Shown: positions 25,720-34,362 of the stretch, one piece after another
Layout: the number at the start of each line of letters is the position of its first letter
Numbering within the stretch: the first letter of the stretch is position 1
From: Komagataeibacter melaceti
GTDB taxonomy: Bacteria > Pseudomonadota > Alphaproteobacteria > Acetobacterales > Acetobacteraceae
Assembly (NCBI RefSeq): GCF_003403295.1
Contig: NZ_QUWV01000104.1
Coordinates: 1-34,502, forward strand
Direction: 5' to 3'
DNA: 34,502 bases
Translations under genes and position numbers: made by a program
Notes under the pieces: generated by a model
What the model was told of the DNA's origin: nothing
What the model saw: the letters and a program-made list of their open reading frames with translations, nothing else
Databases searched by the model: none

Positions 25720-26011
25720 ATGACCCATTCATCCGCTCATGCCGCCAATGCGGGCACTTTCACGATCGGCGGCGATCTCGCCGTTCATCGGCTTGGCTTC
25801 GGTGCGATGCGCATCACAGGCCCGGGCATATGGGGGCCGCCCACCGATCATGATGAGGCCATTCGCACGTTGCGGCGGCTTCCCGAACTCGGCGTCAACT
25901 TCATCGATACGGCGGATTCCTACGGTCCCGATGTCTCGGAATGGCTGATCAGGGAAGCGCTGCACCCGTACCGCAAGGGCCTCGTGATCGCGACCAAGGG
26001 TGGTCTGAACC
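25720..26011 (+). pseudogene. aldo/keto reductase, 3'-truncated
   Basis: The first roughly 97 codons encode the N-terminal third of an aldo/keto reductase: [16 protein letters not shown], then FIDTADSYG with the conserved Asp and Tyr, and [12 protein letters not shown] with the catalytic-type Lys. Family members are about 280-330 residues. After GGLNR the similarity ends and the frame runs on through IS-derived sequence to a stop at 26131-26133. The catalytic His and the remaining barrel are gone, so the enzyme must be inactive. ATG 25720 has GAGG just upstream. It was the last gene of the SDR/SRPBCC cluster. Confidence 0.85.
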
Positions 26012-26028
26012 GCCGCACCGCCATGTCA

Positions 26029-26787
26029 TCAAGCAGGCGCTGGCGAAGGGGACTGATTGCAGCAATGCACAGGGACTCTGTCATCATCCGGCTCCGTCTG
26101 GTGGGAAGAAGATCTGTCCTTTCTGTTTTTTGACGCGGCAGTGCTGGCGCGGAACCTGTAGCTGTTATTTCCTGTCTCGCTGATATGACAGTGATGGGTT
26201 AGCCGATCGAGGAGCGCCGTCGTCATTTTTGGGTCACCAAAGACGTCTTCCCATTCACTGAAGCCCAGATTGGTTGTGATGATGACACTGGTGCGCTCGT
26301 AGAGGCGGCTGAGCAGATCGAACAGCAGGGCGCCGCCAGACGCGCTGATGGGGAGATAACCGAGTTCATCACGGATCACGAGATCCAGGCGGAGTAGCCT
26401 GTCGGCAATCTGCCTGGCCCGGTTGGCGGTCTTTTCCTGTTCGAGCGCATTGACCAAGTCGACCGTTGACCAGAAGCGCGCCTTCTTGCGGTGATGGGTG
26501 ATCGCCTGGATGGGCAGCGCGGTCGCCAGGTGGGTTTTCCCGGTTCCCGGACCGCCGATCAGCACGACATTCTCAGCACGCTCGATGAAGTCCCCGCTAT
26601 GGAGCTGGCGGACCATGGGCTCGTTGACCTGCGTATTGGCAAAGGAGAACCCGGACAGGTCCTTATAGGCAGGGAACCGGGCGGTCTTTGTCTGGTAGGC
26701 GATGGAGCGCACTTCGCGTTCGGCCAGTAACGCGATATTTTCTTCTTCTCGGCCATAAGGTTTATGCTCCGGTAAACCCAGGGTAGT
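26029..26787 (-). pseudogene. istB, IS21-family transposition helper (remnant)
   Basis: The frame encodes an IstB AAA+ ATPase: [14 protein letters not shown] (Walker A), [11 protein letters not shown] (Walker B), [13 protein letters not shown] and [20 protein letters not shown], all close to IS21-family IstB proteins. A GTG at 26712 would start at residue RSIAYQ. Family homology continues upstream in frame ([12 protein letters not shown]) until a TGA at 26788-26790, so the true N-terminus of perhaps 50 or more residues is missing. No istA is present, and upstream lies the end of the LysR gene. Its C-terminal end abuts the broken aldo/keto reductase. A non-autonomous remnant that records an insertion followed by deletion. 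Confidence 0.82.
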
Positions 26788-26856
26788 TCAGTTTCTGGAA
26801 GAAGCCGAGCTGGACTATTCCATCAGTCCTGGACAGGTTCTTGTCGGACATTCTGG

Positions 26857-27783
26857 TCAGATACTCATGCGGCTGAGGTTGACAAGCCAGTCACAGAACA
26901 GCTCAGCCTGACTGCTACGCGGTGTGTGGGCCGTTAGCACATAGCCCCGGCGGCTTCTGAGTGGTTTCTGCCAGACTTTGACCAGCACGCCGCTTTCCAG
27001 ACAGGTATCAACCAGCGGCCGCCACCCCAGCGCGATGCCTTCCCCTTGCATGGCAGACTGCAGCAGCAGGGGATAGTTGCCAAAAGCCCGGAAACGTGCC
27101 GTCTGCTGGCTGCCCCGCACTGACGGGTCCGGGTCCATCCGGGCAAACCAGTCCGTCCATGTAAACCACAGGTTCTCATGTCCATTCAGGTGTAGAAGAT
27201 GTGCACGTCCCAGATCAGCCAGTGTCGTAAAGGGACCATGGGTGCGCGCGTACGCGGGACTGCATACAGGATAGACTTCCTCCTCAAACAGCGTAATGCG
27301 GTTTTCGCCTGATTTACGGACGGCAGCCTCAAACAGGATGGAGACATCCGCCGTTATCCCTAAGGGGGGCTGGGCCTGTAGCGCTTGGGTTGTCAGGATC
27401 TGGATTTTTATGCCCGGACAGATTTTTTCAAAATCCGGCAGGCGGGAAATCAGCCAGTTGGCGGCAAAACCATAATCTGTCAGCACATTCAGGACTCTAT
27501 CCCGGCTAACGGCCGTAGCCTGTTCTAGCGCAGTCCTGATGGTGGCCCGTGCTTCCGACGCCGCGGCAACCAGCGTGCGGCCAACCTCATTCAGCGCAAC
27601 CCCGCGATGCCTGCGCATGAACAGCGGCATACCAACGACACGTTCGATATGGCCAATCTGCTGGCTGACGGCGGGCTGGGTCATGCCCAGTTCGGCCGCA
27701 GCAGCGCTGAAACTGCCTAGACGGCCCGCCGCTTCGAGCACCCGCGCATTACCCATTAGATAATCAACTATGTATCCTGTCAT
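26857..27783 (-). CDS. LysR-family regulator (choline-sulfatase locus)
   Basis: A 308-residue LysR regulator. The N-terminal winged helix is around 15-70 (LEAAGRLGSFSAAAAELGMT, then QPAVSQQIGHIERVVG, PLFMRRHRGVAL). The co-inducer domain starts near 95 (RVLNVLTDYGFAANWLISRL). ATG 27783 or ATG 27756 could be the start; neither has a strong ribosome site. It is divergent from a choline-sulfatase gene across 121 AT-rich bases, the usual arrangement for the choline-sulfate utilisation LysR. A role as activator responding to choline-O-sulfate or choline is inferred. Confidence 0.88.
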   Translation of the reverse strand: MTGYIVDYLMGNARVLEAAGRLGSFSAAAAELGMTQPAVSQQIGHIERVVGMPLFMRRHRGVALNEVGRTLVAAASEARATIRTALEQATAVSRDRVLNVLTDYGFAANWLISRLPDFEKICPGIKIQILTTQALQAQPPLGITADVSILFEAAVRKSGENRITLFEEEVYPVCSPAYARTHGPFTTLADLGRAHLLHLNGHENLWFTWTDWFARMDPDPSVRGSQQTARFRAFGNYPLLLQSAMQGEGIALGWRPLVDTCLESGVLVKVWQKPLRSRRGYVLTAHTPRSSQAELFCDWLVNLSRMSI

Positions 27784-27904
27784 AATTATTAATTATACCA
27801 CCCATAAGAACAAAATGACATCACAAACCACATTAAATGATGCATATTAATTTCATCCACAATCCACTATCGTAATACGTTGTATATTCGTGAGATAGAG
27901 ACTC
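27782..27904. promoter_or_regulatory. divergent LysR / sulfatase promoter region
   Basis: A strongly AT-rich 120-base gap. ATAATTATTAATTAT at 27782-27796 is nearly palindromic and contains a T-N11-A pattern typical of LysR sites, but it abuts the lysR start. Further AT-rich dyads lie around 27841-27855. Promoter elements cannot be fixed by eye. Confidence 0.4.
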
Positions 27905-29437
27905 ATGCTCGAGCAGCAGTCCAACCGTCCCAATTTCCTTGTGGTGCTGGCAGATCAGCTGACGGCAGCGCTGCTTCCCGCAGTTCTGGGCGGTCGCGAT
28001 CCATCGCCCGTCATCGTCCCCAACCTGACGGATTTGGCAGGGCAGGGCGTGGTGTTTGGTAACGCTTATACCAACAGCCCGTTATGTGGTCCGTCGCGGG
28101 CGGCGTTCATGAGCGGCCTCCTGCCCACCATAAGCGGCGTGTATGACAATGCCTGTGAATGGCACGCCGATACTCCGACATTCGGCCACCGGCTACGACT
28201 TGCAGGGTACCGGACGATCCTTTCGGGCAAGATGCATTTTGTCGGGCCGGACCAGTTGCACGGGTTTGAGGAACGCCTGACAACCGATATCTACCCTGCC
28301 GATTTCAGCTGGGTGCCTGACTGGCTGCACCCGGAAATCCGGCCGGACTGGTACCATTCCATGGATTCAGTTCATCAGGCCGGTCCGGTCGTACGCAGCA
28401 ACCAGATCGATTATGACGAGGAAGTCGCCTTCGCCACCCGCCGTAAGCTGTATGATTTGGCTCGCACGCGCGATGGGCGTCCGTTCTGTATGCTGGTCTC
28501 CTTCACCCATCCACATGACCCATTCAATATCGGGCAGGAATGGTGGGACCGGTATGCTGGTGTCCCCATTCCGTCGCCCCAGGTAGATCTGGCACAGGAT
28601 CCTCATCCCGCCGTTATCCGCATACGTGAGGCGTGCGGCATTACGGCCGACCCCGCGACGCCACAGGCAGCCCTGCGTGCGCGGCGGGCCTATTTCGGCG
28701 CAATTTCGTATATCGATCATCAGGTAGGACGGCTGCGCGCGGTGCTGCAGGAAACGGGGCTGGACCGCGACACGGTGATTGTATTCACCAGTGATCATGG
28801 TGAAATGCTGGGCGAGCACGGTCTGTGGTACAAGATGTCCTTTCATGAAGGGGCGTCGCGCGTGCCGCTGATATTCAGTGGCTTGGATTTTTTTCGTCCT
28901 CGCATTGTACGCGATGCAGTCTCGCTGGTGGATGTGGGGGAGACGCTGTGCACACTGGCGGGAGTGCCACCTGCACCCCGCACCGATGGCCGCAGCCTTG
29001 TTCCCCATCTGAATGGATTAGGCGGCCATGATGGCGTGTTTGGCGAATATTGCGGGGAAGGCACGACAGCGCCCGTGAGCATGATTCGCCGCGCGCAATG
29101 GAAGTTCATCCATACCCCCGGCGAACCCGACCAGCTTTTCGACCTGAACGATGATCCGGATGAAACCCGCAATTTGAATGGCAGCACTGCTGCGGCAGCC
29201 ATACTGGCGGCCTTCAGGGAAGAAACGCATAAGAAATGGGATTATGCCCGCATTACCCGCGATGTCATTGCCAGCCAGCAACGGCGGCAACTGGTCAGCC
29301 GCTCGCTGGCGATGGGGACCTGTACCCACTGGGACTACCAGCCCCCGCCCAATGCCCACAACGCATACATCCGCAATCACAAGCCTCTGGAAACGCTTGA
29401 GGCTGAAGCGCGGCTTTATCCTCCCAGTGTCCGGTGA
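27905..29437 (+). CDS. betC: choline-sulfatase
   Basis: A 510-residue type I sulfatase that would hydrolyse choline-O-sulfate to choline and sulfate. Asp17 (VLADQ) is a metal ligand, CGPSR at 61-65 holds the Cys that is converted to formylglycine, and SGKMHF near 110-115 and TSDHGEMLGEHG near 295-306 (Asp297, His298) complete the active site. The stretch FVGPDQLHGFEERLTTDIYP is characteristic of BetC. No signal peptide is seen, so it should be cytoplasmic and needs its substrate imported. ATG 27905 has a purine-rich GAGATAGAG upstream. It leads an operon with a TonB receptor 10 bases on and an MFS transporter. No betA or betB gene is in the window. Confidence 0.9.
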   Translation: MLEQQSNRPNFLVVLADQLTAALLPAVLGGRDPSPVIVPNLTDLAGQGVVFGNAYTNSPLCGPSRAAFMSGLLPTISGVYDNACEWHADTPTFGHRLRLAGYRTILSGKMHFVGPDQLHGFEERLTTDIYPADFSWVPDWLHPEIRPDWYHSMDSVHQAGPVVRSNQIDYDEEVAFATRRKLYDLARTRDGRPFCMLVSFTHPHDPFNIGQEWWDRYAGVPIPSPQVDLAQDPHPAVIRIREACGITADPATPQAALRARRAYFGAISYIDHQVGRLRAVLQETGLDRDTVIVFTSDHGEMLGEHGLWYKMSFHEGASRVPLIFSGLDFFRPRIVRDAVSLVDVGETLCTLAGVPPAPRTDGRSLVPHLNGLGGHDGVFGEYCGEGTTAPVSMIRRAQWKFIHTPGEPDQLFDLNDDPDETRNLNGSTAAAAILAAFREETHKKWDYARITRDVIASQQRRQLVSRSLAMGTCTHWDYQPPPNAHNAYIRNHKPLETLEAEARLYPPSVR

Positions 29438-29447
29438 GACATTCGCC

Positions 29448-31850
29448 ATGAACCGTATTCCCACCCTGTCGTACGTGACAACATTCGTCTTCGTCCTTTC
29501 GGCTGGCACGCTACCCTGCGTCTGTGCATCCTTTGCGGCAGACCTGACCGATACCCAACCCGCCTCAAAACGGGCAAAATCGTCGCGCCATGCTCCCGGA
29601 ACGATGATGGCCAGCGGCAGACCTGCAAGGAAAGACGCAGGTGGCGTGGAGGAAATAACCGTCCGTTCCACGCGGCGGACCCAGCGATCAAGCACCATTC
29701 CTGCCTCCATCGTCGCCCTGTCTGGCAACACGTTGCAGACTACGGGCGTGCGGGATGCCCTGACCCTGGCCCATGACGTACCGGGGCTTATGGCCGAAAC
29801 CACATCGGGCTCCGCCAATCCGCGCTACCGTCTGCGCGGTATCGGCACGAATGACTTCTCGGCCAACATGACCACGGCGGTCGGCGTGTCGGAAGATGAC
29901 GTGTTTTTGGACAGTGGGGCCTCGCAGGGGGTACCGATCTATGATCTGGACCATGTCGAGGTATTCCGTGGACCGCAGGGCACATTGCAGGGCAAGAATA
30001 CCACAGCGGGCACCGTCAATTACTATACTAAACGACCCACCAATCATCTGGACGGCTACGTGCGGGGCACGGCTGGCAATTATGGGCGGCTGGGGGAGGA
30101 AGGGGCGATTGGCGGCCCTATTGTCAAGGATCGCCTGATGGCGCGCTTTGCCATCACCAACCAGGATTTTTCCGGCCAATACCATGATAGTTACCGGAAG
30201 GAAGATGCCAACGGTTACCAGTATTACGACATGCGTGGCGAGATACTGGCCAAGCCCACAGATAATCTGAGCATACTCGTCAAAGGTCATATCGGGCGCA
30301 ACAAGACCGATGTGGAACTGGACCATGTGGGCCTGCTGGCCGGGGGAAAGGATGATCAGGGCTATGCCCAGACATCGGCCCGCAACCTGCAGAACAATGG
30401 CCGGAGTGACGCGACAACGCGCCGGTCGGGTCTGTCGGTCAATGCGCAGTACGCCTTTGCCCATGGCTGGACACTGACGGATATTTTCGGGCTGGAATGG
30501 AATCACTTTAATGTCTTTTCCGACGATGATGCTAGTCCTGCCCCGATCGACTATCAGGAAAACATCGGCGGCGTCGCGCGTGTGCTGAGCAATGAAATCC
30601 GCGTCGCATCGCCCCAGAGCAAAAAGATACGCTACATCGGCGGTGTCTATTACATGCGCAACCTGACCCAGTCCTACAGCCAGCAGCCACTCTACAGCCC
30701 GGTTGATTTTGGCGCGGGCGGCAACGCGTCCAGTTTCAATATCAACACACAGGATGCAGCCGTATTTTCCGCTATTTCGGTTGACCTGATGCCCCGGCTG
30801 ACGCTGGATGTCGGCGCGCGTTTCACATCGGAAACCCGTCAGGCCAATGGCGAGGCGTGGGCCTATGCGACGCAGGCTGGCAGCCCCTATAATACATCCG
30901 ACCGGGTGCTGACCTACATCAACACCAACACGAACACCTATATCGATCCCGCGACAGGCAGCGCCATCAGCGGTCCGACGCTGAAAAAGACGTTCAACAG
31001 GGACAGCGAGGACGCCAGCCTTAAATACCGCTTCAACAGCAACATCATGGGCTATCTCCGCTATGCGCGGGGGTTCCGTACTGGCAATTACAATACCTAT
31101 GTTGCCACGGCGTCTGATTTTAGCCTGTATAACCCGGAAACGCTGACAGATTACGAAGGTGGAGTCAAAGCCCGGCTGTGGAAAGGACGCGCCCAGATCA
31201 ACCTGAGCGGCTTCCATTACGACTACGACAACATGCAGGTCACGATCTTGCAGAATACCGGTACGCACACCACCAATGCCGCCAGCGCCGTATCCAACGG
31301 CTTCGAGTTCGAGGGGCAGGTGCGACCGCTAGATAATTTTCTCGCGACATTTGGTGTAACCTATCAGGACGCCCATTACACCAGCTTTACCAATGCCAGC
31401 GCGCCCACGCCGTTCAATGGCGGCAATCCGGTCAATCTGTCCGGACAACCGCTGGAGCGCGCGCCGCGTGTCACCGCCAACCTGCTGCTTAGTTACACAT
31501 TGCCCGTCTCATTCGGTGACTTCGCCTTCCAGACAGACTGGCGTTACACCAGCCGTTACCGTTTTCAGGCATGGTCGGACGCCACGCCCACCACACCGGG
31601 TGCGCTGCTTTCATCCGCGCAGGCGCAGGCTCTTGTCCGCAACGCTTTTTCACAGAAACCGGTCCTTATGGGCAATGTGCGCGTAGCCTGGCATTCGCTG
31701 GACAAGAAGACGGAAGTGGCTTTCTGGATGCATAATATTACCAATCAGTTGACTTATACCAATGCATTTGGGGAATTTTTCAACGGCAATATCAGCCGCT
31801 ATCCCGGTGAACTGCGCAGCTTTGGCTTTGAGGTCTTCCGTTCCCTATGA
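29448..31850 (+). CDS. TonB-dependent outer membrane receptor
   Basis: An 800-residue receptor. A probable signal peptide covers residues 1-31 (hydrophobic SYVTTFVFVLSAGTLPCVC). The region 32-70 is polar, then the plug begins near 66 (VEEITVRSTRR) and runs through LRGIGTNDF and HVEVFRGPQGTLQGKNTTAG near 168-188. The remainder is a 22-strand barrel with alternating aromatic strands, ending FGFEVFRSL with an aromatic third from the end. Plug and barrel features resemble the FecA-like/sphingomonad substrate receptors rather than well-known siderophore receptors. It begins 10 bases after betC and its stop overlaps the MFS start, so uptake of the sulfatase substrate across the outer membrane is inferred. 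Confidence 0.9.
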   Translation: MNRIPTLSYVTTFVFVLSAGTLPCVCASFAADLTDTQPASKRAKSSRHAPGTMMASGRPARKDAGGVEEITVRSTRRTQRSSTIPASIVALSGNTLQTTGVRDALTLAHDVPGLMAETTSGSANPRYRLRGIGTNDFSANMTTAVGVSEDDVFLDSGASQGVPIYDLDHVEVFRGPQGTLQGKNTTAGTVNYYTKRPTNHLDGYVRGTAGNYGRLGEEGAIGGPIVKDRLMARFAITNQDFSGQYHDSYRKEDANGYQYYDMRGEILAKPTDNLSILVKGHIGRNKTDVELDHVGLLAGGKDDQGYAQTSARNLQNNGRSDATTRRSGLSVNAQYAFAHGWTLTDIFGLEWNHFNVFSDDDASPAPIDYQENIGGVARVLSNEIRVASPQSKKIRYIGGVYYMRNLTQSYSQQPLYSPVDFGAGGNASSFNINTQDAAVFSAISVDLMPRLTLDVGARFTSETRQANGEAWAYATQAGSPYNTSDRVLTYINTNTNTYIDPATGSAISGPTLKKTFNRDSEDASLKYRFNSNIMGYLRYARGFRTGNYNTYVATASDFSLYNPETLTDYEGGVKARLWKGRAQINLSGFHYDYDNMQVTILQNTGTHTTNAASAVSNGFEFEGQVRPLDNFLATFGVTYQDAHYTSFTNASAPTPFNGGNPVNLSGQPLERAPRVTANLLLSYTLPVSFGDFAFQTDWRYTSRYRFQAWSDATPTTPGALLSSAQAQALVRNAFSQKPVLMGNVRVAWHSLDKKTEVAFWMHNITNQLTYTNAFGEFFNGNISRYPGELRSFGFEVFRSL

Positions 31851-33010
31851 CCAGTACCAACGAACTCCACGCACCAGCGGGGACTGCCGGACGATGGGAA
31901 TGGGTGGGTATCAGCGCTGCTGACTGCGCGGCCCATAGCATGAACTCGCTTGGACCGTTCGCGGTCAGTGCGCTCATGACCGACCTGCACCTCAACACTT
32001 TTCAGGCAGGAATTTGGAGCACGGTCGAAATGCTGGCCTATGCCGGGGCCATGTTCGGTATCTCGCCATGGGCTGCGGGTCTACACCTGCGCCGGGTGGC
32101 GCTGGTGGCAGGTATCATGGTCGTCGTGGCTCAAGGTGCTTCTGCCATTGTGGCCAGCTATGGTATACTACTGGCACTGCGCCTACTGGCCGGGATGGGA
32201 CTGGGTATGCTGAATGCTGTGGTCAATATCGGCTCAGCCCGGTCTCATGCGCCCGCACGCAGGTTGTCGCTGGTCATGATCGTGCAGACCGTGGTGTTCA
32301 CCATCGCCAGCCTGCTTCTGCCGCAGGCGGCGGCACTCGGGGGCAGGGCAGGGGTATTCGGCTTTCTGGCGCTGCTGGTCGTCTTCCTCCTACCCCTTAT
32401 GGGGTTTACGACCTCTCGATCGAGCATACCCCGGTCTCATCGTGTGTCCATAACCCGGTCAGGCGAACGGTCTTGTGTTCATCCCCGGTTCATTATTGCC
32501 GCCGTTGTTTTCTATACCAGTGGCAGTCTGGCTATATGGCCATTTTCCGCCCATGTGGGGCATCTGGCTGGATTGACGAATACGGCGTTTGGCTGGCTTG
32601 CAGCGGTTGCTAATATAGGTGGTCTTGCAATGTGTATCGCAGGCTCGCTGTTGGGGGATGGTAGGGCAGCCTTCCGTTTGCTGGCACCCGCCGTCCTCCT
32701 AACCGCGCTGGCTTGTGTCGCGCAGGCCGTTCCGTGGAGCATTCCCGCCTTCTGCACGGCGTTCCTGCTTAATTATGCACTGTGGTTTTTCATCTATCCC
32801 AATCTGATCGGCATCGCTTGCCGCATGGACCCGACCGGCAGGCTGGCGACCCTGTGCAGTGGGGCGTGGATGATATCACAGGCCAGTGTGACCCCGCTTT
32901 CCGGGTTGCTTGGACGCAATGGGCATTTCCTTGGCGTTGGGCTGCTGGGCATGGGCAACTGTCTGGTCAGCACCCTGCTGGTTGTCGGTCTTTATTTTAG
33001 GGCCTGTTAG
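31847..33010 (+). CDS. MFS transporter of the sulfatase operon, 3' end altered by IS
   Basis: A 387-residue major facilitator with about 11-12 membrane segments. It starts in ATGA overlap with the TonB receptor stop, so it is co-translated. Markers include SLGPFAVSALMTDLHLNTFQ and LRLLAGMGLGMLNAVVNIGS. It probably carries the sulfate ester, or its product, across the inner membrane. The last four codons (FRAC, stop at 33008-33010) cross into the left end of the IS at 33000, so the native C-terminus was cut a few residues early. The last helix appears nearly complete, so activity may survive. Confidence 0.85.
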   Translation: MTSTNELHAPAGTAGRWEWVGISAADCAAHSMNSLGPFAVSALMTDLHLNTFQAGIWSTVEMLAYAGAMFGISPWAAGLHLRRVALVAGIMVVVAQGASAIVASYGILLALRLLAGMGLGMLNAVVNIGSARSHAPARRLSLVMIVQTVVFTIASLLLPQAAALGGRAGVFGFLALLVVFLLPLMGFTTSRSSIPRSHRVSITRSGERSCVHPRFIIAAVVFYTSGSLAIWPFSAHVGHLAGLTNTAFGWLAAVANIGGLAMCIAGSLLGDGRAAFRLLAPAVLLTALACVAQAVPWSIPAFCTAFLLNYALWFFIYPNLIGIACRMDPTGRLATLCSGAWMISQASVTPLSGLLGRNGHFLGVGLLGMGNCLVSTLLVVGLYFRAC

Positions 33011-33044
33011 GTCTTGAATAACAGAACGGACTGCATAGCTGTTT

Positions 33045-33835
33045 ATGATGAGCATGATGCAGTCTGTCTTTTCTGATGCCGCCTGGTCCGTCTGGGAGCC
33101 TTTGATCGAGGAAGTCCGTCCGAAGGGCAAGACCCCACCGAAAAACCTTCGACGGACGATCTCCGCGATTTTCTGGCGCCATCAGAATGGCGCGAAATGG
33201 CGCGCCCTTCCGCCTGAGTTTGGTCCCTGGTGGATTGCCGCACAGTTGTTTATTCGCTGGTCGAAGCTTGGTGTGTGGCAGCGCCTCTTTGAAAAGGTCA
33301 GAGGCTCGGAGCCGGCATTGGGCATGGTCTTTCTCGATGGCACGACGATCCGTGCCCATCACAAGGCGGCCGGGGCCGCCAAAAAAGGGGATACAGTGAA
33401 CGCTGCAGAGACCGTGAGGCGCTTGGCCGCTCACGTGGAGGCTTTGGCACCAAGGTCTGTGTAGCTGCGGATGGACATGGCAAGGCATTGTCCTTCACAC
33501 TGTCGCCCGGACAGGCACATGAACTGCCATCCGCTTATGCCCTGCTCGACGACCTGCCACACCCACCGGCCTATGTTGTTTGTGATCGCGGATATGCCTC
33601 GCATAAATTCCGTGAATATCTCTGGGACCGGGGATCTCGTCCTGTTATCCCGCCAAGGAAGAATGATCCAGAAGTCGCCTGTCCCAAATGGGCTTACAGA
33701 CACAGGCATCTGGTCGAAAATCTTTGGGCAAGGCTCAAGGAGTGGCGGGCTGTCGCGACCCGATACGAAAAAACAGCCGCATCTTTCCTCTCTGTCATCC
33801 TCATCGCGGCTACAGCAGACTATATCAAGGCCTAA
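33045..33835 (+). CDS. IS5-family transposase, two frames joined by -1 frameshift
   Basis: Frame A (33045-33464) encodes the DUF4096-like N-terminal part, WSVWEPLIEEVRPKGKTPPK and FWRHQNGAKWRALPPEFGPW, then LDGTTIRAHHKAAGAA with the first catalytic Asp. Frame B, lying at -1, carries GRSRGGFGTKVCVAADG, CDRGYASHKFREYL with the second Asp, and the HLVENLWARLKEWRAVATRY signature with the Glu. The -1 frame is open without a stop from the A6 run at 33381 through to 33835, so one ribosomal slip there gives a complete DDE transposase. The start could be ATG 33045 or ATG 33057. Confidence 0.82.
33381..33387 (+). promoter_or_regulatory. candidate -1 ribosomal frameshift site
   Basis: AAAAAAG lies in the transposase, where frame A reads AAA AAA GGG. 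A slip back by one base enters the open frame that encodes the C-terminal half. A-rich heptamers are the usual slippery sites in two-frame IS5 (IS427-like) elements. A simple single-base deletion is the alternative. Confidence 0.5.
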
Positions 33836-33862
33836 CAGGCCCTAGCCCGCCGCGGGCAAGGA

Positions 33863-34204
33863 GTGTTTAAGGCCAATGTGCGACTGAACGAAAGACAGTG
33901 TCGTATAACTGGTGTATCAGATCCACGTTTTCTGATTGCCAGTCATATTAAACCCTGGCGTGACTGCACTGATCAGGAAAAACTGGATGGCTGCAATGGC
34001 CTGCTGTTGTCGCCACATGTTGATCGATTGTTTGACCGTGGTCTGATTAGCTTTGCCAATGATGGAACGTTACTGAAATCAGCCATGCTACCGCCTGAAG
34101 TTTGGTCGGCTTGGGGCTTGGATAACATTATTAACGTCGGCGCATTTACGAATGCACAGGCGACTTACCTAGCGCTGCACAGAGAGGCAATTTTTAAAGG
34201 CTAA
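33863..34204 (+). pseudogene. HNH endonuclease, C-terminal fragment
   Basis: The 113 residues match the C-terminal part of an HNH-type nuclease: RQCRITGVSDPRFLIASHIK with the first His, WRDCTDQEKLDGCNGLLLSP with the Asn, and HVDRLFDRGLISF with the final His. The N-terminal domain, usually about 150 or more residues, is absent because the IS5 element ends at 33842, 20 bases upstream. A GTG at 33863 with AAGGAG next to it is a poorly spaced start, so translation is doubtful. It looks like debris of a restriction-type or homing-type nuclease. Confidence 0.75.
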
Positions 34205-34224
34205 TGAGGAGGGCTCGACTACTA

Positions 34225-34357
34225 GGACTTGTTAGGCCTTGATGTCGTCTGCTGTAGCAGCGATGAGGATGACGGAAAGAAAGGACGCGGCTGTCTTTTC
34301 ATATCGGGGCGCGACAGCCCCCACTCCTTGAGCCTTGCCCACAGGTTTTCGACCAGG
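34225..34357 (-). mobile_element. fragment of a second, related IS5-family element
   Basis: The end GGACTTGTTAGGCCTTGA (34225-34242) resembles the 33000 element's terminal repeat. Read on the minus strand, the fragment encodes LVENLWARLKEWGLSRPDMK and SFLSVILIAATADDIKA, a diverged copy of the transposase C-terminus. Similarity stops at about 34357, where a different IS begins. Only the 3' end of the transposase remains, so it is not functional. Confidence 0.85.
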
Positions 34358-34362
34358 AGAGG

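Larger units (their letters stand above)
33000..33842 (+). mobile_element. IS5-family insertion sequence, complete, 843 bp
   Basis: The ends are 18-bp terminal inverted repeats, GGGCCTGTTAGGTCTTGA (33000-33017) and the complement of GGGCCTGTTAGGCCTTGA (33825-33842), differing at one base. A TA is present on both outer sides, consistent with the short TA-type target duplication of the IS427-like group. The interior encodes a two-frame transposase. The insertion clipped the end of the MFS gene. The group assignment within IS5 is tentative. Confidence 0.85.

Noticed and set aside
29688-31268. 526-codon minus-strand open frame
   Set aside because: It is the complement of the TonB-dependent receptor, which has clear plug and barrel features and is operon-coupled.
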